From contig CM074128.1 of the NCBI GenBank assembly GCA_037178625.1, positions 1,984,001 to 2,048,000 of the forward strand: DNA of 64,000 bases, given 5' to 3'. The stretch's first letter is position 1, and the number at the start of each line of letters is the position of its first letter. Shown here in pieces: positions 1-9,533 of this stretch. The notes beneath the pieces are model-generated. The model ran no database searches. It was not told the DNA's origin and was given only the letters and a program-made list of their open reading frames with translations. A program made the translations under genes and the position numbers. The stretch comes from Skeletonema tropicum. Lineage: Eukaryota > Bacillariophyta > Thalassiosirophyceae > Thalassiosirales > Thalassiosiraceae.

Positions 1-85
1 ACGTTCGTTCATTTTCATTTTGTGTCATTTTTACACTTTAATCAGTATTTACTTATATGTATTGCTATTAACTTCTGTTCAATTA

Positions 86-2005
86 TTATTTATCAAGCTT
101 GTCCTCTGCTTTGGTCAACGCCTCATCCATCTTCTTGGCAGCACCCATGACCCAATTCTCAAATATGGAACCAGCCATGCTGGAGACACCCTTGGCGCGC
201 ATTTCACGATCATAGCGTCGTCGGGAGGTGGGATCGCCTAGTATTTTCCATGCTTGAGATATTTCGACAAATTTATCGGGGATGATTTCGTCGGTTTGGA
301 GTCCTGCTTGGAGGAGTGCGTCGGGGTGAGTTTCCTTGGCGAGGGTGATGTAGGCTCGTTTTAATTCGGAACGTGTGGCAGAAGGGGAACAATTGAGAAT
401 GTCGTAGAGTGTGGCTGCTGATGTTGCGTCTGTGGCTTTGAGGGGAGCCACCATGTTTTCGACATTGTCTACGGTGAATGATGGTTCCTCCGTGGGACGA
501 GATGGTTGTTTGGTTGTTGTCGTCTCTGCAGCAGCCTGTGCTGCTGCTTGTGCTTGTTCTGCTGCCTTTCTATCTTCCTCTTCCTTCTTTCTCTTGGCCG
601 CGGCAGCAGCTGCACGCTCTTTCTCGAGTCGCTCTTTATCCAAAAGTACTTGAGCTTCTGCCAACTTTCTATCACGTTCTATCCGTTCTTGTTCAAGCCG
701 ACGCAATTCTGCTGCCTTGGCCGCTTCATACTCTTCCTCTTGTTTCTGTTGCTTCTCTTGCTCGGCAATACGCTCACTCTCTAGCCGTTGTTGCTCAGCA
801 GCAGCAGCCTTTTCTCTTTCTTCCTCCTCTATCTTGAGTTTCAGCTCTTCCTCACTGCGTCTCTTTTGTTCGGCTGCTGCCAAATCACGTTTCTTCTGTG
901 CTTCAATGTTCTCTGTAGCCTGCTGGGCTGCCTCAGCCGCTGCCGCCTTTTCAGCCCTCAACTTCGCCTTCCTTGCCTTTTCCTTCTGTTTCGCCTCTTC
1001 CCACTTTCGTTTCGCCTCATCTTCTTCCATCGTCATGGTCAGTGCTCTCTCCATACTAATATTAGATGTGCGAGGGTCGAGAACTTTCGGTGTATTGTTT
1101 TCCATGATGACTCGTGGGAAGTCCTTGGATGGAGGATCCCATAGACTGACTCTTGTTTCTTCATTGTAGTAGAATACCAATCCAGATTTGATATCGTAGT
1201 AGGCTGACCACTCTGCTTGTTGTACGATTGGAAGTGATGTGGGTTTGGTATCATCTGTTTCTTTGGGTTGTTGTTGCTCTTTGGTGTCAGTGGGCTGCTC
1301 AGTAGTACTAGCAGTTGATGCCGATTCAGTTACGCTATTGTTTGTCGTTTGCAATTGTTGTTGTTGTTGTTGTTGTTGTTGCAACTGCTGTTGTTGCTGC
1401 AATTGCTGCTGCTGTTGCAATTTCTGCTGTTGTTGTTGTTGCTGTTGTATCTTCAAAGCTTCCAACTTGGACATTTTCGCATTCAATTTTTCAGTAGCCT
1501 CTCTCCTCTTCTGTTCAATCCTCTTCCGCTCCTGTTCCATAGTATCAATGATATTCGGTTTATCATCCTTCGATGAATCGTTCAATCGTTCCTTCAGATA
1601 ACTTTTGAGCTGAGCTCTCATTTCCATCTTTTTGTCGGCGCTCATGGATATATTTGGAAAGACAACGTTTGCTGGGGGCTCCCATTGGGATTTACCCGTG
1701 CGGTGATTGAAGTAGTAGAGCAGGCCTTTTGATTCGTCTAGATAGGCTGACCAATCTTCTGCAGATGCAAGTGGTGCAGGTGATGATTGAGTATTTGATG
1801 ATGCAGAAACATCACCGCTGTTGTTTTGAGTTTGATCTGCGGTATTGGAATAAAGCACATTTTGAATATGTAATGAAGTTGATGGAATGTGCGTCTGCCG
1901 AGAATTCATCAAAAATCCATCGGATGAAAGGGCGATGAGAAAGAGAAATAGGGCGATGATGCCACCACTTCTCATTGATGATGTTGTCATAGCTGCTGTG
2001 TACAT
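86..2005 (-). CDS. WW-WW-coiled coil-DnaJ domain protein with signal peptide
   Basis: This is a single 639-residue ORF. Residues 1-30 form a hydrophobic signal peptide. Two WW domains follow at about 84-111 and 265-292, each with two spaced Trp residues and a trailing Pro-Pro. Between them lies a polyQ tract (about 187-218) encoded by mixed CAA/CAG codons. Residues about 330-500 are a long charged Ala/Glu/Lys/Arg coiled coil. The C-terminus is a J domain (about 532-602) with the HPD tripeptide at about 560-562, which in this family stimulates Hsp70 ATPase activity. WW domains bind proline-rich ligands. The signal peptide suggests ER or plastid delivery, but the cleavage context is not a clean ASAF motif. 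It is divergently arranged with the F-box/PhyH gene across about 140 bp. The partner and substrate are unknown. Confidence 0.85.
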   Translation of the reverse strand: MYTAAMTTSSMRSGGIIALFLFLIALSSDGFLMNSRQTHIPSTSLHIQNVLYSNTADQTQNNSGDVSASSNTQSSPAPLASAEDWSAYLDESKGLLYYFNHRTGKSQWEPPANVVFPNISMSADKKMEMRAQLKSYLKERLNDSSKDDKPNIIDTMEQERKRIEQKRREATEKLNAKMSKLEALKIQQQQQQQQKLQQQQQLQQQQQLQQQQQQQQQLQTTNNSVTESASTASTTEQPTDTKEQQQPKETDDTKPTSLPIVQQAEWSAYYDIKSGLVFYYNEETRVSLWDPPSKDFPRVIMENNTPKVLDPRTSNISMERALTMTMEEDEAKRKWEEAKQKEKARKAKLRAEKAAAAEAAQQATENIEAQKKRDLAAAEQKRRSEEELKLKIEEEEREKAAAAEQQRLESERIAEQEKQQKQEEEYEAAKAAELRRLEQERIERDRKLAEAQVLLDKERLEKERAAAAAAKRKKEEEDRKAAEQAQAAAQAAAETTTTKQPSRPTEEPSFTVDNVENMVAPLKATDATSAATLYDILNCSPSATRSELKRAYITLAKETHPDALLQAGLQTDEIIPDKFVEISQAWKILGDPTSRRRYDREMRAKGVSSMAGSIFENWVMGAAKKMDEALTKAEDKLDK

Positions 2006-2142
2006 GTAGATGTAGTATGAGTGGCTCTATCTTTGCAGCTACGGCTATGATGTACACACGGGTTGCTTGCTCTTGCTCCACATCTTGTAGCTTGGCGGAG
2101 GTTGGTGCGTTGGCAGGCGCGATTTGAATTCGAGGATGAGTA

Positions 2143-3469
2143 ATGGATTCAATACTAATTCCTACGTTAAATTTGCTTCTTCTTCCCCTCTTCTCCCTCC
2201 CCTTCTCTCCTCCTCCTCCTCAAAAGAAAAACCTGTGTCTGCCTACCAACATCATGATCATGATGTCCACAGACGTATTGGTGACAATTTGGGAAGAGCT
2301 AGAACCATACTTCACATTTCTTGATCTTGCAGTGCTATCCCAGGTCTCTCGGAGGTTCAAGGCGTTAACAGTTCTTGGTGGAGGCCCAGAAAATAGTGAG
2401 CTGTCGCAAGCTACCCTGATGGAACCTGGTCATCGATCATTTCATAGATTTAGATGAAAAGCAAGTCATGTCGTCAATAGATCTGCGGCACGGCTTGACT
2501 GCAGATGATCTGCTAGCTGGGAAAAGTGAGCACAATAACGAAGCAACAACTTCTATAAGTTCACTGACGCAGGCTTTTCGACAAGATGGATTCGTAGTGT
2601 TTCCGAGATCCATTTCTATCGATGTAGTGAACACTCTACAACAACGCTTAGAGGATGTATTAAGAGGAAAGTATGATCGAGGATCACCTCCTGACAAGAC
2701 ACCAGCTCTAATTGTCGACTCGAAAAAGAATGGAAAGCGTAAACTTGGGCCGCTGGGGTACGAGGTTGGAAAAACAACGAAGTACAATCGAGTTCTGCAA
2801 ATCATCAACATTCACAAATGCGATAGTGAGTTTCATAGACTTGCAACACAAGAAGCAATTGGGGAGATGGTGGCAAAACTTGCGGGTTGGGATCATGGAG
2901 CACGCTTGGCGAGTTCTCAAGTTTGGGCCAAGCCACCTGGGAGTCCGCCACTCGTGTTTCACAGAGATTCTCCCTATTTTATGTTCACTCCAGATGATGT
3001 TGTCACTGTGTGGATAGCACTGGATGATATGGATGAAGAGCTAGGACCATTGGAATATGTGCGAGGCTCTCACCTGTGGGGTGATGGACGTGTTGGCTCT
3101 TCATCTAGCTTCTTTCAGTCCGACAGTCGCTATCTACTATATTCAGCTGCTGCTCGCGAGGGAATTAAAGACGCAGAGTCGTGCTTGGAGATCCTATCTT
3201 TGGCTGGATTGAGTGCTGGAGGGTTGTCGATACATCATGGAAAAACATGGCATGGTTCTGGAAAGAATGCTAGTAACGATCGTCCCAGGCGAGGACTTGG
3301 ACTACACTTTGTGCCCGCCGAAGTGAAGTTTATAAAAGAGGATGCAAAGAAGAGCAAGCTGTGGAGTAAATACGTCGTTGCCGAGGAGAGTATGGATGAT
3401 GATTCGTCAACAATAAATGTACCGCAAGATGACTTTCCACTAGTATGGACACCGCAGCTAAAAACGTAA
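2143..3469 (+). CDS. F-box / phytanoyl-CoA dioxygenase (PhyH) family protein
   Basis: I infer two exons, 2143-2395 and 2466-3469, joined across a 70-nt intron (GTGAGC donor, GCAAG acceptor) that restores frame and gives about 418 residues. Without splicing, the first exon runs into a stop at 2457. Exon 1 encodes an F-box-like helix set (leucine-rich, VLVTIWEELEPYF then LSQVSRRFKAL). Exon 2 is a PhyH-type Fe(II)/2-oxoglutarate dioxygenase. The iron facial triad is visible as HRD (H165 and D167 numbered from the ATG at 2468) and the distal H262 (TWHGS), followed by an arginine cluster for 2-oxoglutarate. PhyH enzymes hydroxylate lipids or small molecules; the substrate cannot be read here. The pyrimidine-rich start of exon 1 looks like leader, so translation may really begin at ATG 2254, 2260 or 2263. 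Confidence 0.75.
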
Positions 3470-3584
3470 AGTTTGTTGCATATGTACATGAAGTTTAGTA
3501 CTTTGATTTTCAATATTGAACTTTAACTGATATTTCCCTCCCTAGAGATACCTCCATCACCTTGTAGTATCTCGCAAAATTGGC

Positions 3585-6131
3585 TTAAACATATCCCATG
3601 AACTTTGCAGCTGCGGCGGCACCAGCACCACCGAATGACAAAACATAAGGTGCAGCCTTCCTAGAGAAGTAAAGAAGCACACTACTTTCACCAATACTGT
3701 CGATTGTGTAGGCACACCTCCACACACCACCATGGAATGATCCAGAAGAAAAGAGTTGATTGGGGTTGGCAAGAGCGTTTTTGGGGTTTGCGACACTCTT
3801 GGGGTTGTTCAGATCGTTGAACAAGATGGCAATCATGACCGATTTGGATGTTTCAGGTGCGAAAATTTCATATGGAGTAAAGTAAGGCATTCCTTCGTAG
3901 GCCCACGCGAAGGTTCGGTTCTGAACGACAGATGCGGTGGAGGTTGATGGGGCTATGTTCGAGGATACAACATTTCCCTTGCTGTGAGAAATGATAGCAC
4001 GCCAATGTTGCATACGCTTTGCCATGGCATAATTTGGACCCTGGGCCACACTGATTCCATCGACGTAGTAAAATTCGCCACCCTCACTTGACACTGGCGC
4101 ACGGACGTTCTTCCTCAACCATTTCTTTCCTCCCAAAAGCTTCATCAACATACAGAATGGTTTCTTTTCAAATTCCTTGTAGTTCGCCAAAGCAGCATCA
4201 TGAGCTTCCTTTGGAATGAGATGCAAGTCGGTAGGTGTACAAAGGTAAGCAAGACTCGTGTTCTTTCTGCGCTCGCACAAATCACGACAGATAGCGTCCA
4301 TAGCCAAGGAAACTTGCACATGAAGTGCACCATTAAGGTAAGCATAACTTCCAACAGTGAAAGGACTGTTAGGATAAAGGTCGACAAGCCAGTCGCGAAT
4401 GAGTGGTGTTTCAGTGAAGAGGTTGCATCCTGACGCTGCGTACATTTCATCATCATTGGCACAAGCCGATTGCTCCTTGCTCATTGGGAAAGTGATAGAT
4501 CCAGACGAATTCCTAGCACGTTCAATCAATCGTTTCCAAATGAATGGACGGTCCAAGTCAATTGCAATCACATTAGCTCCAAGCGACATCAATACCTCAA
4601 ATGGACCCATAGCAGAACCAGCTCCAAGCAATACAAAGTCTACACGCCACACAAAGCAGTGAAGAAGAGGTTAGTTGAAGACAGTCTCGGATCGAGCTCA
4701 TAGCGCAAAAAGGAACAAATAATACTCACATCTGTCACTAAGATCCAACCATTCTGGATGATCTGCGCAGTTAAGAATAGCTTCACCAGCACTCGCTTCA
4801 ATTGTTCCATAATCAACCCACTTCTTCACCTGAGCCCTAAGTTCATCACCAGAGATCGTCTTTCCTTTGTACTGAACTTCACACTTCTTATCCTTGGGTG
4901 CAGCAAGCTCGCCCTTGACAAAACCGGTGGAAAATTTGGTATCATTCTTACGTGACATGGCCTCCGCAAAACTTGTTGTTGTTTTACCATCCTTCGAGAT
5001 AAATTGGAACATCATGTAAGCCTTGTTAATTCCAGCATTTGCAACCTTCAATGCATCCTCGGGAGATTTGCACTGTGCTTCGACCATGTTGACCAAATGC
5101 TTGACGTATCCAAACCTCCATTTCTTTTCGTTACGGACCTTCTCCGCCAATTCTGGGTTCACAGCCTCAATCGCCGCAGCAAGAATCTCCTTCGCAGTAG
5201 GTGTAGATGAACGAACTTCCTCTCCGTTGGCTTTCACTTCAGTGACAGGCCAAACCAATCCACGGGGTGGTGGAGCAAGCTTGGCAAATCGCTTCTTGAA
5301 TGCCTTTTTCCTGTTGCTTGCCATATTGAGAATCATGGGTAGAGCACCTGGAGCATAGATGATGGGAAACGCATTGGCATACCAGTACATAAACGTCTCC
5401 TTGCCCTCACCAAGCAACGAAAGGAAGGTATCGCACTTGGAAGAGGAAAGGAAGACGGAAAGTTCTCCAGAGATGCCGGTAGGATAAAGAACTGCGAACA
5501 ATGAGTAACGCAACCAGAATAGAGGGTAAGGAGTTTTCTTGGTAGCATCACCAGTGACAATGGCAGTGACGTAGAAAAGATAACGAGGGACCTCTACAAG
5601 TGCCCAAGAGAAGATCATTAGGGCAGCTCCCCATTGTGCTGCAGTGATAAAAATGAAAGGAATGAATAGATTTATGAGCTTCTATTTGTTTGAATGCAAA
5701 TAAATACATGATGATAGAATCAAAACAAGAAGACTAAACTCACACTGAGCATTGGGACTAGTCGTTACCATATGCAAAGCTACAATACGACTTCCAACCT
5801 GCATCGCCGTCACAAAGACCGGACTCCTCACCAAACCAAGTGCAGCATGAACAATCTCCAACAATGCCGCACTCTGAACATAAGTCAAAACAGTTGCCAA
5901 ACTGGGAGTATCCTCATCACCAAAGCCGGCGGTGGCGGGGGTGGCGAAGTAGACGGTGCTTCCAGCAGCTTTGAGTGCATCGATCAATGGTAAATCGGAG
6001 GATGAGAACGCGTTGTAAAATGATGGAATTCCGATGAAGAGTACATAGGCCCAGCCGATGCAGCATAGGCCATTGTAGACGATCAGGTAGAGTTCTTTCG
6101 GGCCCAGGGATGGGCTCTTGGGTGCGGCCAT
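3585..6131 (-). CDS. Very-long-chain 3-hydroxyacyl-CoA dehydratase (HACD/PTPLA) fused to Rossmann-like C-terminal domain
   Basis: Three exons, complement(3585-4639, 4730-5638, 5744-6131), have clean GTGAGT donors and AG acceptors and keep one frame, giving 783 residues. The N-terminal about 210 residues match the multi-span PTPLA/Phs1 dehydratase: an ALLEIVHAALGLV helix, MQVGSR, SQWG, WSLVE-like WALVEVPRY, and YPTGISGE, which supplies the catalytic Tyr and Glu. That enzyme removes water from 3-hydroxyacyl-CoA in ER fatty-acid elongation. The last about 350 residues start with a nucleotide-binding-like glycine loop (FVLLGAGSAMGP) followed by GANVIAIDLDRP, resembling a Rossmann dinucleotide fold, then an unrecognised region ending in a small hydrophobic Ala-rich tail. 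A middle Lys-rich linker joins them. The start was chosen at MAAPK because upstream in-frame codons look like leader. It shares a 270-bp divergent promoter with the methyltransferase gene. Confidence 0.8.
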
Positions 6132-6402
6132 GGTTGTTACTTTTATTGTGTGCGTTTTGGGCTTATTGCGAAGAGCAGCGAGTTGAAGAGGCGGAGTGTA
6201 AAAACACGTACCCGCGGTCTTGCGTCGTTCGTTCGTGTGATTCTCCTCTCTTTTTTGGCGCGCAAGATCAAGAGTACAAAAGTTCGTGTGAGACGTAGAC
6301 CATGCCATCACATCATATCACATCACTCCCCTGCGTTTGTATCTACACACTGTGGAGCGGTGATACTCTCTCTCTCTCTATCTGCTACCACCACATATCA
6401 TC
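6132..6402. promoter_or_regulatory. Divergent promoter region between HACD-fusion and methyltransferase genes
   Basis: This 271-bp gap separates two divergent start codons. It holds a CT-dinucleotide run near 6367-6380 and CATCA-rich sequence just before the ATG at 6403. I see no convincing TATA element; the call rests on gene orientation. Confidence 0.4.
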
Positions 6403-7620
6403 ATGACATTCTTGATTCGTGCACCAGTTTGGCTGCTGTGCTTATTTCCAGCTGGAATATCTTGCTTCACTCATCATCACCATGCAACGCCATCACATCA
6501 TCCCATCGCTGCTTTTACGCAACAATCTTATACTCTTTCATCTGGCTTGTCGATAAAACAACGTCGTGGCTGCTTGGTTCTAAATGCTGCCAAGCGACGT
6601 GGAGGTGCAATGTCTCGACGCAACAAAACAAAGGAAGAATCTACCAAGGGGTTTGGAAGTGAAGCAACATCAGGTGAAGCAACATCATCAACATCAACAC
6701 AAACAATACCAGCATCAAAACCGAATACAATCTACTCAATGCCATCTCTCTACGATCTTGCGTTTGGATACAGATGCTATGAAGAAGAAGTGGAATTTCT
6801 ATTAGATGCACATGACAAATACTCTACATCCGAGAAGGATGTTCCTATACGGATTCTAGAGCTGGCGGCTGGTCCAGCACGACATTCTCTCATGGCACTA
6901 TCGGAACATCCTCCATCCAGTGTAGATTCTGTTGTGGCGCTGGATCTATCGCAAGAAATGGTAAACTATGGTATAGAAAATGCAGACTTTGAGTTGGGTT
7001 CGGCTGGAGGTCGTAGAGATAGTTTTGAATATGCCTGTGGAGACATGAGAGATTTTACAGGAATGTTTTCGACCAAGTTTGATACTGCGTGGATTCTATT
7101 GGGTTCAATGTCACACTTGCTTACAAACGACGATGTTATCAGATGCTTCTCGTCTCTCCGATCTGCATTAAAACCAGGTTCCACAGTCATCGTCGAGCTG
7201 CCACATCCCCGTGAAACTTTCTCAATGGGAGAATGTACTCGAAATGGTTGGACTGTACCTCTTGTGGAGGATGAGGATGAAGAATATGGAGAACTGAACA
7301 TTGTGTGGGGAGACGAAGATGATGAGTTTGACCCTATTGCACAAGTGAGGCACTTTACTGTTGCGATGACTCTGAAGGTGAATAATCCAGAGGATATACC
7401 AAAGGAAGATCCGTTATTTCTGCAAATGAACAAAGATGGGAAGACTGAGGTGAAGGAAATTGTACCAATGAGATTGTTTACCTTGCAAGAGATTGATGCA
7501 TTGGCTCGATGTGCCGGGCTTGAGATGGTGGCAAAGTACGGTGCTTTAGATGAAGAGGTTGCGATGACGGATGAAGACGATGCATACCGAATGGTTTGTA
7601 TCCTTCGATGTAAAGAATAG
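6403..7620 (+). CDS. Class I SAM-dependent methyltransferase, probably organelle-targeted
   Basis: This is a single-exon 405-residue ORF. Residues 1-22 are a hydrophobic signal peptide ending in a Cys-Phe junction, followed by a basic Ser/Thr-rich stretch, which fits a diatom plastid presequence. The methyltransferase core begins near residue 115 (YDLAFGYRCYEEE). Motif I is ILELAAGPARHSL, which binds S-adenosylmethionine. It is followed by the acidic VALDLSQEMV and by a GDMRDF motif. A later acidic insert (EDEDEEYGELNIVWGDEDDEFD) interrupts the C-terminal half. The fold resembles Methyltransf_25/11 families; the substrate is unknown. Its stop lies 52 bp from the stop of the convergent MgtC-like gene. 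Confidence 0.75.
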   Translation: MTFLIRAPVWLLCLFPAGISCFTHHHHATPSHHPIAAFTQQSYTLSSGLSIKQRRGCLVLNAAKRRGGAMSRRNKTKEESTKGFGSEATSGEATSSTSTQTIPASKPNTIYSMPSLYDLAFGYRCYEEEVEFLLDAHDKYSTSEKDVPIRILELAAGPARHSLMALSEHPPSSVDSVVALDLSQEMVNYGIENADFELGSAGGRRDSFEYACGDMRDFTGMFSTKFDTAWILLGSMSHLLTNDDVIRCFSSLRSALKPGSTVIVELPHPRETFSMGECTRNGWTVPLVEDEDEEYGELNIVWGDEDDEFDPIAQVRHFTVAMTLKVNNPEDIPKEDPLFLQMNKDGKTEVKEIVPMRLFTLQEIDALARCAGLEMVAKYGALDEEVAMTDEDDAYRMVCILRCKE

Positions 7621-7671
7621 AATGTTAATATAAGGGAAGGCATTGAAAAACTCTTCTTTACCCTATTTGCC

Positions 7672-9454
7672 TCATGTGCAAAAGCTAGGCCCAGATGTTA
7701 GTGAACTCATTGACTTCTTCTTCTTTATCAGGCGCATAACTTCTCGATCTTTCAATATCTCTTGATAAGGATTGTGCGGCTGTTGCCTGTTCTTGCCCTT
7801 ACCCGGGAGCAATCTTGTCAGCCATGCGAGTGGATGCGAGTCATTATCACCAGGTTGGTTGTATTCAGCTTGACTGCTTTTCAGTCTCTCGATCTGGCGC
7901 TGCTGCTCTGCCTGCAACAGACGAGCGACTGTATTTTCTTCTATGTTTGTTGCACCGTACCCTTCCATTCCTTGCATGTTTAGAGCTGCAGTATCTTGTT
8001 GTCTTTCTACTCGACGCATTTCATAATTCTGACTGGGAGGGTGTGTGACATCTTCACTATTCTGATGGCGATACTCCGGATGACAATCTGATTCCGTTTC
8101 CGTTTCATCTTCTTCCCCGTCTGTGAACTCTTCCTCATCGTCTTCAAACCCCTTATCTGATGCAAGGTAGAGCCTAGGACCAAAACGTAATACAAGAATG
8201 ACAAGAGCAGTGCTATAAGCACTGACTGCATACAACGCACCACCAGCTCCTACACCCACTGCTGCTGATAACCAAACTGATGCTGCGGTTGTAATACCAT
8301 GGACCTGGTAAAACTCTGTACCGCTTTCATCTTTTAATGTGCCCTTCCAAATCAAGCCAGCTCCGAGGAATCCCACACCAGATGGTATTGCTGCACTAAC
8401 ACGGCTACTATCCCAACTCATTGGTGATGCTCTGAATGCAAGCATACTGCTGATGGTAAAGAAACAGCTACCCAAGCTCACAAGAGCCATTGTTCGAATA
8501 CCAGCACTACAGAAGAAAGAAAGAAAAAGAGTGAGTCAGTGAGCAATGGAAGTAATCTCAATCAGCGCAGTGATAAGTGCATTTCCCTCTCTCCTACACT
8601 TACGGTCTATCGGAAGCACGACGTTCAGACCCAATCAGGCCCCCCAGTAGAACAGATAAGGCCATCCTTCGACTTAAATCACACTCCTCGAGCGTAAGAT
8701 GGAACAAAACAGGGATGCGGGTGATATGACAGGGAGAATAGTTGTAGTCAGGATTCTCGTACATGGTGGAAGTTTCATCGTTCTCCTCTACATCCACATC
8801 TCGGACATCCTTTGAGGTTTTTTGTAACAAGTTTTTCTCCCCAAAATCTTCCAGATATGTTGGACACCACTCTGCCGGATCAATCCAATAATGTAACACT
8901 AATGGCCCTACTGTAACGAGTACAGTGTAGGCAAGAAGCACCGTGTATATACATGTTAGAAGGATCGTTCCCATGAAACGCCTCCTCTTCCATCTTTTCA
9001 ACCACTCTCGCCGTTTTTGTTCTCTCTTTAACTGACTACGTCGACTGGAGCTCACTCCGCTTCTTGGACTTTTCGTTGAATTTTTGCTCTTCGAGCTTTC
9101 CCCTCCTGCAGATTGAAAGCTAGAAGATCCTGCAATCGGTGAGAGATTACCTGTTTCACCGGTTTGGTTAAAATAAGCTGTATTGTCTTGTTCATTTACA
9201 CTCGAATGAGACCGGGAGGATAGTGAAGATTGCTGACTGCGCACCTGCTTCTTCTTATTGTTACCTCCTGAAGAGTTGCTGCTTCGTCTCCTCCGCTGAT
9301 TGCTGCTCTGCCCACTAATGTTACTTGATGATTTAGGAGTATTTGATTTACTGCGATAGGATGAATTCTTCAAGTATTCAGCATCTCCGACCAAATTGAA
9401 GGAAGAGCCACTGGAAGGTATGAGTAGCGCGAGATCGTCATCGTTGGCGTCCAT
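7672..9454 (-). CDS. MgtC/SapB-family membrane protein
   Basis: Two exons, complement(7672-8506, 8604-9454), are joined across a 97-nt GTAAGT-AG intron and give 561 residues. The first about 150 residues are Ser/Asn/Lys-rich and probably cytosolic. A transmembrane segment follows (MGTILLTCIYTVLLAYTVLV). The MgtC core spans the splice site: LLGGLIGSERRASDRPAGIRT, then ALVSLGSCFFTIS, SGVGFLGAGLIWKG, and GITTAASVWLSAAVGVGAGG. These are the signature helices of the MgtC/SapB family, known in bacteria for Mg2+ stress and acid adaptation. The C-terminal tail is acidic then Gln-rich. The motif crossing the intron exactly is strong evidence for the splice. Its role in a diatom is not known. Confidence 0.85.
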
Positions 9455-9533
9455 TGCTCTCTAGATGTAAGGGAGAGGTGTAGATGGTACTATTTTCTAA
9501 AAGTTATATTATTAGGTGTAGATGGTACTATGT

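Noticed and set aside
1239..1601. Plus-strand Cys-rich ORF opposite the polyQ tract
   Set aside because: It is the antisense shadow of the CAA/CAG repeat in the WW-J gene.
9478..9531. Direct repeat GGTGTAGATGGTACTA next to the MgtC-like start
   Set aside because: It is a short 17-bp duplication in a leader region without further structure.
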